Below are positions 55,080 to 64,000 of a stretch of DNA of 64,000 nt, piece after piece. The stretch is from Ariolimax columbianus (lineage: Eukaryota; Mollusca; Gastropoda; Stylommatophora; Arionidae): NCBI GenBank assembly GCA_036924085.1, contig JAVGWX010000007.1, positions 99,171,641 through 99,235,640 on the forward strand, written 5' to 3'. The position numbers and the translations under genes are program-made. The notes under the pieces were generated by a model. That model was not told where the DNA came from. It did not search any database and saw only the letters and a program-made list of their open reading frames with translations. Numbering within the stretch: the stretch's first letter is position 1; each line of letters starts with the position of its first letter.

Positions 55080-55265
55080 CAACAATTAAATTGTATCGAC
55101 AGAGGCGTAAATATAGATGGCGAATGGTTCACCTATTTACAATTAGTTGATGAAGTCGTGCCCATCCGTTGTACCATTGATGGAGCCCAACAATTATTGA
55201 ACGATCTAACTAAACGGGTCAGCAGAGCTGCTGGTCTGAAGAGAAATCAAAAACACAATGCCCCA
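55080..55265 (+). mobile_element. Small decayed LINE RT piece
   Basis: Plus strand reads GVNIDGEWFTYLQLVDEVVP followed by QQLLNDLTKRVSRAAGLK, resembling the catalytic and following block of LINE RTs with the FADD residues lost. 54651-55079 shows nothing recognisable. Confidence 0.5.
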
Positions 55266-55349
55266 TAAACTTATGTACGGCATATTTATCAGAAAGATGT
55301 GATAATGTGTGAGTATTTATCTAAGCATGTAAACTCATCATGTTCAAAT

Positions 55350-56505
55350 ATTATGTCCCAGCTGCAGTCAGAGAAACTCCGAAAACTGACTGACCATCCA
55401 ATGCACCAGAGACTAAACAATTTGGGAAATGGGAAACTAAAGCGGAGAAACTTTGCAGAAATAGCCAAAGCAAAGATGCACGAAGATCCCATAAACGCAC
55501 TAACAACACCAAAACCCATCACTACTGTACGAAAACCTACCTGGAGGCAGGATAAATTTGCAGAGTTGATAGAAAATATACCAGGTATTAAAAACAAAAA
55601 CTGCCAGACTGAAAAAGAAAGGAGAGATACTACCCTAAGCTTCATAACGAAAAGCTACCCAAGCATGGACTGGACCCATGCATACACCGACGGTTCTGTA
55701 ACAAACACAACACAGAACGGAGGGGCAGGAGCATTCCTGAACCTACCAAATGGCAGAAAAATAACACTGTCATTCGCTACTGGTAAGTACACAAGCAATT
55801 TCAGAGCGGAGGCAGAGGCACTGAGGGCGGCAGTGGAAGAAATGGTGACACACAGTGAAAATGAAAGCCATATAGTCCTGCTTACAGATGCTCTCGCCGT
55901 AGTCACAGCGCTAAAAAGCCAGAAAAATACTGAGCTTAATGACTTAAGAGCAGCACTCTGCAAACTGTGCCAGCAGTCCGCACCAAAAAGGGTAGTGGTA
56001 CAGTGGGTCCCATCACACTGCAACATCCAAGGCAACGAGGAGGCAGACATACTGGCAAAAGAAGGTGCAAGACTACCACAAACAGATACTAGTATGACGT
56101 ACGAAGAGTCAAAACGGCTTATGAAAGCCAGATACATGACCAAATGGGAAACCGAACATACTAGTTACACGAAAAATGATGCCTATTACCAGTTGAACCG
56201 AAGAGAGCAGGTCGTTGTCTTCAGACTTCGCACTGGCCACAATAGACTGAGGTACCACCTATTCAACAAATTGAAGATAGGGTGTACCGACGAATGCCCG
56301 TCCGGTACTGGTAAAATGACTGCTGAACATCTGCTGCAGAACTGCCCGACATACGAGGATCAGAGAGAGCAGATGTGGCCATCACCAGTGGAACTGCAAG
56401 ACAAGCTCTATGGCAGTGGCGACAGCCTCAGGATGACCGCCGCTTTTTTCGAAAAAATAATGGTTACTGTCTGACTGCGTACGAAGAAGAAGAAGAAATA
56501 TTATG
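55350..56505 (+). mobile_element. LINE-D: RNase H half of the LINE-C family
   Basis: An open frame to 56474 holds a full RNase H domain: TDGSV (Asp), FRAEAEALRAA (Glu), LLTDALAVVTAL (Asp), [20 protein letters not shown] (His, Asp). The LINE 3' part follows ([27 protein letters not shown]). It is the same family as LINE-C and ends in (GAA)n at 56485-56500. 5'-truncated upstream of RNase H; the long open frame suggests a young copy. It extends upstream in frame into non-LINE sequence from 55299. Confidence 0.92.
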
Positions 56506-57509
56506 TATTGTGATTTGGTACTTATTCATGTATCCAACCTTATCAAGTCCATCTGACATTTGTTAATGTACTTGTCGAGGTCAGTATTATTTGTTGTTAT
56601 CTAACATTTATTAATGTGGAGGTCAGTATTTCTTGTTGTTATCTGACATCAATTAATTGAGGTCAATATGAATTCTTTGAATTCTGTCAACTTAATATTT
56701 GTTTTATAAAATGTATCCGCTGAACTTTCTTTACCATCCTCCAAACTGAAACAATACAGACATGATTCAAGACATACGCTTGGTTTTGAATTTCTGCATC
56801 CGAGTTCTACATTCCGCAGTTCCAGGTTCAAGAAAAGGAAATAATAGCCACATGAGACCATTTGTTTTTTGTAAAGTATATTGCACCCATCACACGCACA
56901 TAAAAAGAAAATAAAACAAACATAATTTAAATAATTCTGTTTATTAAGTTCTAACATGTAAATATTATGTATAGATAAATGAAAATCACCATGTTGGAAT
57001 ATTGCAAAACATGTTATATTAATACAAATGTCATGGGTTTTGTTTGGTTTTCAAGGTAAGAAAGTTTAAAACGTCACACGGTCGACTAATTAATCCTGAG
57101 TATTATGAGAAATCAGGTGACAATATTTAGATAGAGAACTGGATGCTGCAGACGCGAATATAATCTTCTGAACACATTCAAAATGTCACATTTTTGCGTG
57201 TGCTTGGATTAAAAATAAACAGCAGAATGTGTCCTTCAACAATGTCGGCTTCAAGAGAGGAGCAGTGTGACATCATGGTTCCCCAAACACATTTAGGAAT
57301 TCAACTTATGGCGATGAGAGAAGACATTCATCAAGATAACTGAGGAACACGCGTGGTTATCTGAGGGAGAACGTTGACGATAAATAAGTAGAAAAACAGA
57401 AATAATGACAAGAAGAAATAAAAACATAAATTGAATCAACTAGCACATCGTGGGGTTATTTATTTTCTTAAAATAAAAGAGAAATGACAGCAAACGAGGA
57501 GATACAATA

Positions 57510-57572
<63 letters not shown>

Positions 57573-58754
57573 GTTACAGTAAAGTTTTGCTTAAGAAAAA
57601 GTAACAAACGACAAAGGGCGTTTCTACTATTCAAGGAGGAGGAAGAGAATACAACACAGAATAAATCAATAACTAAGCTAAACAAGGAGGAGGTGTTGGA
57701 AATACTCAAAGCACAGGTAGAGAGATAACTCGACTAGCCATTGAAATATGTGTGTGTGTGTGCGTATATATATATATTTAACTTAACTGTGTATAGCTCA
57801 AATATGAAGCGTTAGGAACAAGAATTTGGCGTGTGGGAATTTTAGATGCTACTATGATGAGCTGAATACAGCTGGGGAGAGATGCCAGACCCACTCACAC
57901 GCTGAGTGTTGTCCATACGACCTCTTGTGGTTATGGAAAAGGCCCGACAAACTGCGTTAGATGCCATCCCACCTTTCTACCCTGCGGGTTACATGTTTAC
58001 GGAAAGGCTTCGGTGGTAACTCTGAGTCAAAATCTGCATCCTATGCTATCTCCAGTCGTCTCGATGAATATCTTGCCACTGGCAAAAGGTAACTTAGGCT
58101 CTGTGAGTGAGGTTGACTAAAGGCGCAGTTTCTTCCTCACTTTAATCCAAATCACCGCGCAAGTCACCCATTTCAGCGGATACAGCATGAGATACATCTG
58201 TCCACACGGCTGAACAAAGAGAGTGGTCTTCATCACTTGTGATGGACAACTATTAGGAACAAGATGCATGGGAGAGACGCAAAGTAGGGAGACAGACAAA
58301 CAGGTAGGAATAACCGGGGCTGGCGAACGAAACTAAATCTGTGTTCACTCACCAGAACACATTCAAAAACATCATTAGAGACACCTTATGTCTGGTTCAG
58401 AATGTGGTGAATGCAACAAGTGAAACTAGAATGAGTGTAAGAAAACAACGGCTAAAAAATGAAGTTTGATTGCAAGTACTGAATCATACAACACTCAATA
58501 GACACGATCAACCAATGGGAATGAGCTGAACCTTATGTTTATGAGGTTTTGTCATTCACGTATAATGTCACCAATGTCTAATTAAGAAATAGAAAGTTAG
58601 TGACAATTAAGATTCCACATGTCAGAACTAGTTTGACAACTAGTACGAAACTTACAAACAGTCATAAGTTCGTCTCTAATCAACAATTCAGACACGTTCA
58701 TCTGAAGGACATAAATTATGTCACTAATAACTGCAATTTTTAACTATAGCGTTG
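56506..58754. other. Intergenic segment, mostly unannotated
   Basis: Contains a GAGGTCAGTATT direct repeat near 56578-56680 and a long (TA)n run at 57513-57569. No gene recognised. Confidence 0.6.
57513..57569. repeat. (TA)n microsatellite
   Basis: About 28 uninterrupted TA dinucleotides. Confidence 0.98.
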
Positions 58755-61115
58755 GATGAACTAATGCGAGGTAACAAGTCGCTCACTTACCAACAGCTGG
58801 ACCTAATTCTTGTCAGAAGATCTCTCCTTAAGTATGTGTTCCTGACGCTCACTTACCATGAACTGGACCTAATTCTTGTCAGAAGATCTCTCCTTAAGTA
58901 TGTGTTCCTGACGCTCACTTACCATCAGCTGGACCTAATTCTTGTCAGAAGATCTCTCCTTAAGTATGTGTTCCTGACGCTCACTTACCATCAGCTGGAC
59001 CTAATTCTTGTCAGAAGATCTCTCCTTAAGTATGTGTTCCTGACGCTCACTTACCATCAGCTGGACCTAATTCTTGTCAGAAGATCTCTCCTTAAGTATG
59101 TGTTCCTGACGCACACTTACCATATTACAGACTGTGACACTGATCATTCTTTGGTTCGCTGTAAAATAAAATTGCAGTCAAAGAAGTTCCATCACACCTG
59201 AAGCAAAGGCAAGCCTCGCACCGGCGCAAGTAGAATGTCAGACCCTGCACTAATCAAGAGAGTTCACAATGCTTTTCAGGAAACTATCAATATTCAACAT
59301 CATGACACCGCTGTTACAGAGATCTGGCAGCATCTTCGAAATGTCATACACAACAATGCACTTGCTACATTTGGAAGAAGAGCTGTTAAATCAGATGACT
59401 GGTTTGAAGCGAAAGTGGAGGATATGACACCCATCATTGAGGCCAAGCGTGCTGCTTTGATTTAATACAAGCAGCTTCCAAAATGCAGGTACTCTGTACA
59501 ACGTCAAGTCCGCCAGAAGCCAGGTACAACAAACAGCTCGTCGGTGTGCAAATGAGTTTTGGCTGCAGCTTAGTGAAAACATCCAGACTGTACTGTAGCA
59601 CAAACAGGGAACAAAAGACAAATGTACGATGGTATAAAAAAAAGCTATTGGCCCTGCGAGTAGGAAAACAGCACCGCTCAAATCCATTACTGGTGAGGAA
59701 ATAACAGATAAAGATAGATCGATGGGTCAAGCACTATTCTGAGCTCTACTCGTGTGTCAATATAGTCATTCCGACAGCTCTTGAAGCTGTCAAAAGTTAT
59801 CCCAGTATGAATGAGCTTGACATTGAACCATCTATAGAAGATCTGAATAAAGCTATTGCCAGCTTGGCCCTGGGAAAAGCACCAGGCAGCGACGGTATCC
59901 CATGTATTTGATAAAATGCTATAAAGATACACTTTTGCAACTAATTTGGTTAGTAGAGAAGGCCTCTTCAAAATCCTCTCTAAAATAGGCTGCCCAAACA
60001 AACTGCTGCGACTAGTAATATCGTTCCATGACAGCGTGAGTCCAATTTGATGGTTGCATATCACAACCATTTGGAACTCTAAATGGTGTTAAGCAGGGAT
60101 GTGTTCTGGCCCTGACACTGTTCGGAATCTTCTGCTCTGTTTCTGAAACATGCATTTGGTAACGCAAATGAAGTAATCTGCCTTCACACTAGGTTGGATG
60201 GTAGGCTGTTTAACCTTGCAAGGCTCAAGGCCAAAACTAGGATCAAGGAGATCACCATCAGACTTGCTTTTCGCTGATGATGCTGCAATTGTCACCCACA
60301 GCCAGCAGGAACTTCAGAGATTGATAGATCGCTTCTCCCAGGTTTGCAAAGATTTTGGACTCACAATAAGTCTCAACAAAACAAATGTTCTGAGACAGGA
60401 AGTAGATGCCGCGTCAAGTCTTAGCATCGATAATTATGAACTGGCAGCTGTGCATCATTTCACATACCTGGAATCCCTAATCAATGACAAGCTCTCTCTA
60501 AACCCAGAAATAGACAGTCGCATTGGCAAAGCTGCTGCTACATTTGCTCGCCTCACAACGCGTGTTTGGAAAAACCAGAAACTGACAATTAAAACCAAGG
60601 CCATGGTTTACAATCCATGTGTTGTAAGCACACTTCTATATGGCAGTGAGATTTGGATAACTTATGCCAAACAAGAGCACAGGCGTAACACCTTCCATCT
60701 ACGGCGTCTGCTACATTCTTGGAATTACATGGAGGGACAGAGTGGCAAACGCAGAGGTACACTCTTGCACTAGTCTTCCAAGCATGTACACTTCTACTTA
60801 GGCAGCGAAGACTGCGATGGCTTGGTCATGTTCGTCACATGGACAATGGCCACATTCCCAAAGATATTCTCTATGGACAGTTGGCGAATGGCACTAGAAC
60901 AGTCGGCCGACCACAGTCGAGATTCAAAGATGTGTGCAGGCATGATATGAAGGACATGAATCTGACATCCTGAGAAGACGAAGCTGTAGACCGATCCAGG
61001 TGGAGATATACTCTGAATGGCCAGCTCACGTTTGGCGAAGCGAAGCTCTTGCAACACAGAGAAGTGAAAAGACAACGCCGCAAGGAGAAAGACAACAAAA
61101 GCTAAAGAATACATG
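58755..61115 (+). mobile_element. LINE-K: non-LTR retrotransposon, endonuclease end to 3' end, inactivated
   Basis: Plus strand: endonuclease end QLDLILVRRSLLKYV ... TYHITDCDTDHSLVRCKIKL, linker SDPALIKRVHNAFQETINI, decayed RT (around 59870 ALGKAPGSDGIP). Next come LLFADDAAIVTHSQQELQRL, FGLTISLNKTNVLRQEV, HHFTYLESLINDKLSLNPEI, TLLYGSEIWITYAKQEH and RRLRWLGHVRHMDNGHIPKD. The 3' end is GTRTVGRPQSRFKDVCRHDM and FGEAKLLQHREVKRQRRKEK. Most of the RT core between 59460 and 60200 is frameshifted or deleted. Same family as LINE-F, -H and -J. Confidence 0.9.
58782..59111. repeat. 66-bp minisatellite, 5 copies, in LINE-K endonuclease frame
   Basis: Five almost identical 66-bp units (CTCACTTACCATCAGCTGGA, CCTAATTCTTGTCAGAAGAT, CTCTCCTTAAGTATGTGTTC, CTGACG). 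Each encodes 22 residues in the same frame as the flanking endonuclease sequence. Confidence 0.97.
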
Positions 61116-61961
61116 TTATTGTTGTTGTTATAATCCGACCAGTCATACCATCCTATAGTTAGGCATGACTGAAAGGGGCTACTACACTACCACTACAATC
61201 TATATTTCTCTACTATTTTTCTTTATTTCAAATGTCTGCTGGGATTGGAGGGTGGGGGAGGAGTGTTGTGTGGGTGGGGGAAATTTAATTAGGTGATTAA
61301 ATCACACGAAATCATCAAAAGAGGGTCAAAGTGTCGATTTGCACTGCAGCACGAGGCCATGCATGGGATAATTATGAAACGATGTCGTAAGGAATATGAG
61401 AGAGTTCTGAATTTAAATTTGGAATAGGCTAGATGAGATGGGAAAGGGGTGATGGGTGGGATGAGCCTCATGAGATAGGGAGAGGTGGGTTTGAGGAAGA
61501 GGTGAGGAAGGTTGGTTTTGGAAGAGATGTATTGTGACATAATTTTAGTTCAATTCGACGCTTGACGCGAGGCACTACAATATGGGGGCTCTGCATGGGA
61601 TAAATATGAAAGTCTTTATCACAGTTCTGAATCTGAAATAGTCTTGGACGAGTTGCGATTGAACGGGGCGTGGTAGGGGGCTTGACCGGTGATTTCTGGA
61701 AGGGTTGGGGAAAAGATCGGCATTGGGTTGACAAAATGAGTGGTTTGGAATAAAGGAATTGAGGAAAACGTCATTGGCAAGTTGGAGAGGGGGAAGAGAG
61801 GGCAGTGGTGATGTGTGGGGAGGCTGCTATTAGCGAAACTTTAATTGCTTAACTGCAATTTTGTTCACATTAAACAGTTTGACTGACGGACAGATAATCT
61901 GCACACGTCTGAAAGAGTAAAAATTAAGGCCCAATCCACATTTTCCGTGTGCCTATCAATT
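61116..61961. other. 3' flank of the P450 gene, with two related blocks
   Basis: Two diverged direct blocks near 61325-61440 and 61560-61690 share GCATGGGATAA, ATATGA and CAGTTCTGAAT/AGTTCTGAAT. G-rich plus strand. Apart from a possible poly(A) signal at 61845-61840 (minus) nothing is assignable. Confidence 0.5.
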
Positions 61962-63134
61962 TTACTTTCTCTCGACTAATCTCACCTCGTATGGCATTGG
62001 GACAATGACTATACCACATTGGTATTTTATTGGTGGAACAGAGCTGGGAGTTGGTGGAAGGAACTGAAACCTCTGGATCATAGTAGAGATAAACGTGAAG
62101 AGTTCCATCTTAGCTATGGCTTCACCTAAACAGACACGACGTCCAGTGCTGAACGGAATAAAATATTCGGGGATCTTTAATTTACCGCTGTTGTCAATGA
62201 ATCGTTCTGGTCTGAAGCTCATCACGTCTTCTCCCCACAGGGTCTTGTCGTGAAGGACTGAGTCGAGATTTGGAAGCACGTATGTGCCTTTGGGCAAAGT
62301 ATAATCTCTCAGAGCTACCTCCTCAGAACACATGTGGGTCACTGACAGGGGGACAATACTGGCCAGACGTTGGGTTTCCATGACGACAGCGTTGAGATAC
62401 GTCAGCTGTGACTTGTCCTGTATGGTTGGAGTTCGATCCGTTCCCACCTTATCATTGATTTCCTGGAAAACTTTATCTTGTATTTCTGGATTGTTGACCA
62501 GGTATAGGATACACCAGCAGATGGTTGTGCTCGAAGTCTCAGTCCCTGCCCCAAACAGGTCCATCATTATTTTTAATAAATTGTTGTCATCCAGGGAAGT
62601 AGATATGCCAGATTGAATTCTCTTGTTTCGTTCAAGGATGTATGCGTCAATGAGATTACACACATCATTGGGATCTTCCATTGGTCGTTTTTTCTCTTCA
62701 ATAAACTTCATTAGCAAATTCATTATGGCTTTCATGTTTATAGCTAGTTTTTTGGCCTGGAAAAAGTCTCCAGGGATATATCTTAGCCAAAAAATGAAGT
62801 TGATCAAACTAACATTTTGTTGGTCGCTAACAAGGGATCCCATTTTATGCATCAAATCCTGAAAATCGATATCATCGTGTTCGAAACGATGACCAATTAA
62901 GATGGAGCAGATAATGTTGCACGTGCTAATGTTTGTTATGATCCGAATGTCGATTGGCTTTCCTTTCAGACTCGCCAGATGTTTAACGTAACAACCAACT
63001 TCTTCTCGTATCTTCTCAGCGAGCAGGTTCTTTCCCATCCCGAAAGCTCTGAGGATGGACAAGCTCACGGATCTCTGCTCTTTCCAGTTTGTACCATTAG
63101 AGAAGATAACTCCTTTATCAGTCATTCCAATGGC
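61962..63134 (-). CDS. Cytochrome P450, clan 2 (CYP2-like), last exon; 5' exons beyond window
   Basis: A 390-residue reading frame in one exon, entered at acceptor TCTCTGACAG (exon starts 63134, phase 0) and ending at TAA 61964-61962. It holds the P450 marks in order: C-helix WKEQR, I-helix DLFGAGTETS (oxygen-activating Gly and Thr), K-helix ETQR (ExxR), FRPERF, and heme loop FSTGRRVCLG with the cysteine thiolate. Spacing and GVIFSNG resemble vertebrate and mollusc CYP2-type microsomal monooxygenases. Full proteins are about 490-500 residues, so roughly 100 N-terminal residues, including the membrane anchor, are absent; no PPGP-bearing exon is visible in 63135-64000. An ATTAAA on the minus strand at 61845-61840 could be the poly(A) signal (weak). 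Substrate and subfamily cannot be read. No stop or frameshift is seen, so it looks functional. Confidence 0.92.
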   Translation of the reverse strand, partial: AIGMTDKGVIFSNGTNWKEQRSVSLSILRAFGMGKNLLAEKIREEVGCYVKHLASLKGKPIDIRIITNISTCNIICSILIGHRFEHDDIDFQDLMHKMGSLVSDQQNVSLINFIFWLRYIPGDFFQAKKLAINMKAIMNLLMKFIEEKKRPMEDPNDVCNLIDAYILERNKRIQSGISTSLDDNNLLKIMMDLFGAGTETSSTTICWCILYLVNNPEIQDKVFQEINDKVGTDRTPTIQDKSQLTYLNAVVMETQRLASIVPLSVTHMCSEEVALRDYTLPKGTYVLPNLDSVLHDKTLWGEDVMSFRPERFIDNSGKLKIPEYFIPFSTGRRVCLGEAIAKMELFTFISTMIQRFQFLPPTPSSVPPIKYQCGIVIVPMPYEVRLVERK

Positions 63135-64000
63135 CTGTCAGAGATAAGAATAACACAATAATTGTTAAGAAATCATTTTTCAAAGGTGATTAAAAAGAAA
63201 AAACTGACTATTTCTTGAACTGATACCATTTATTATTATGCCACACAAGCATTACCTTTCCAGTTTGATGTTCATAACATTTAATGTTAAGATTTCTGAA
63301 ATGCACTTTATTGGAATTTTGAATTCACAAAGATGTTTGACTGAAGTAGAAACCACCATCCTGCTGTACATTAATAATAATAATAATTTTCGCTTAGGCG
63401 TTAAAGACCATTTGCAACAATCGACCACCACCAAGTCCAACTTCTGAGGATTGTTCAACCGTAGAATATCGACCGAAATCCATACAGACTCCCCAGGTGG
63501 AGCCCAGTACCCCGCAGCTTCAGGCCGCAAGGAGTGTGTGTTGAACCAATGTCTTTGTCGGCTTTCCTAGTCTGTGCCTGATTCCTTGTTTCTTCATGTT
63601 CGGCCCCCGTGGCCTCTGGATTGTGTCCACCTTCGGTCAGTGTGACTTTTGTTGTGCTGAGAATATTGGGTTGGGAGAGCTATGGTGTAGCATCCGGTGG
63701 AGGGAGACAGGAGGAAGTCTAAGCAAGAAGACCCTTGAGTAGAGAAATCGTGGGCTGAAATCTGTGGTGCAGTCAAGCGGAACTTTCAACGCCATCCTGG
63801 ACTGTTTTCTCACAGTTTAAGCCAGGCACTTTTTACATTGGCATCAAAGACAGGAGTGTGTCAACTAAAATTTCATAGACCTAAGTAGCACTATCTACAT
63901 TAATACGATACACATAATTTATGTACACATGTGCTGTATTTCATTTCTTATGATTAGGACATTAAAAAATGCAAAAAACAATTAATTAGTTGACGGATTA
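63135..64000. other. P450 intron at right edge
   Basis: Upstream of the P450 exon acceptor. A (TAA)n run at 63370-63388 joins a GC-richer block (about 63390-63790) that looks like an unclassified interspersed repeat. No second P450 exon recognised. Confidence 0.5.

Noticed and set aside
55299..56474. A host RNase H gene of 391 residues
   Set aside because: The RNase H domain is followed by LINE-type 3' sequence and a (GAA)n tail, and the same family with its RT is present at 34607-37040.
57440..57709. Open frame with a long Tyr-Ile repeat
   Set aside because: Produced by the (TA)n microsatellite at 57513-57569.
58752..59201. A novel leucine-rich tandem-repeat protein
   Set aside because: The unit and its downstream sequence match a LINE endonuclease; the repeat is a duplication within LINE-K.

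Overview
The window is animal nuclear DNA. It is AT-rich, its genes are split by GT-AG introns, and it is packed with non-LTR retrotransposon remains, tRNA-derived SINEs, MITE-like elements and long-unit minisatellites. No operon, prokaryotic gene or CRISPR array is visible. A glycogen phosphorylase beside a clan-2 cytochrome P450, in a background of CR1-like, RNase H-bearing and other LINE families, suits a lophotrochozoan, most likely a mollusc. That placement is inference from gene and repeat style, not a species call.

Two host genes are supported, both on the minus strand. The first is glycogen phosphorylase (765-39829). Its 17 coding exons join in frame to 790 residues, and the last roughly 50 residues lie beyond the left edge. 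Every junction found is GT-AG and every phase agrees. Intron 1 is about 14.8 kb and the other introns are 0.27-3.8 kb. The regulatory Ser, the AMP-site Arg pair, the active-site residues and the PLP lysine are present, so this reads as a working, regulated enzyme. The second is the 3' part of a cytochrome P450 (61962-63134): one 1.17 kb exon holding the C-helix, I-helix, ExxR, PERF and heme-Cys motifs. Its N-terminal exon(s) lie beyond the right edge.

Nearly everything else is repeat. Introns 2, 4, 9, 12, 13 and 14 of the phosphorylase gene each carry a minisatellite. Introns 4 and 9 carry two closely similar antisense LINEs as direct repeats flanking exons 5-9. Introns 3, 6, 7 and 11 carry copies of a MITE family; three copies end in CCYTTAC-like termini at TTAA, which suggests piggyBac-type mobilisation. 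Intron 1 holds a decayed LINE broken up by later insertions (about 27.9-31.1 kb), a long imperfect inverted repeat (32.58-33.25 kb), an RNase H LINE and several SINEs. The intergenic stretch from 39.8 to 61.9 kb holds at least eight further LINE pieces and six minisatellites.

No undescribed multi-gene system was found. The most interesting signals are structural: a 42-bp minisatellite that places about 16 acceptor-like sites just downstream of the exon 12 donor; a SINE family sharing its 3' tail with a CR1-like LINE in the same window; minisatellites born by in-frame duplication inside LINE reading frames; and the intron 1 fold-back.
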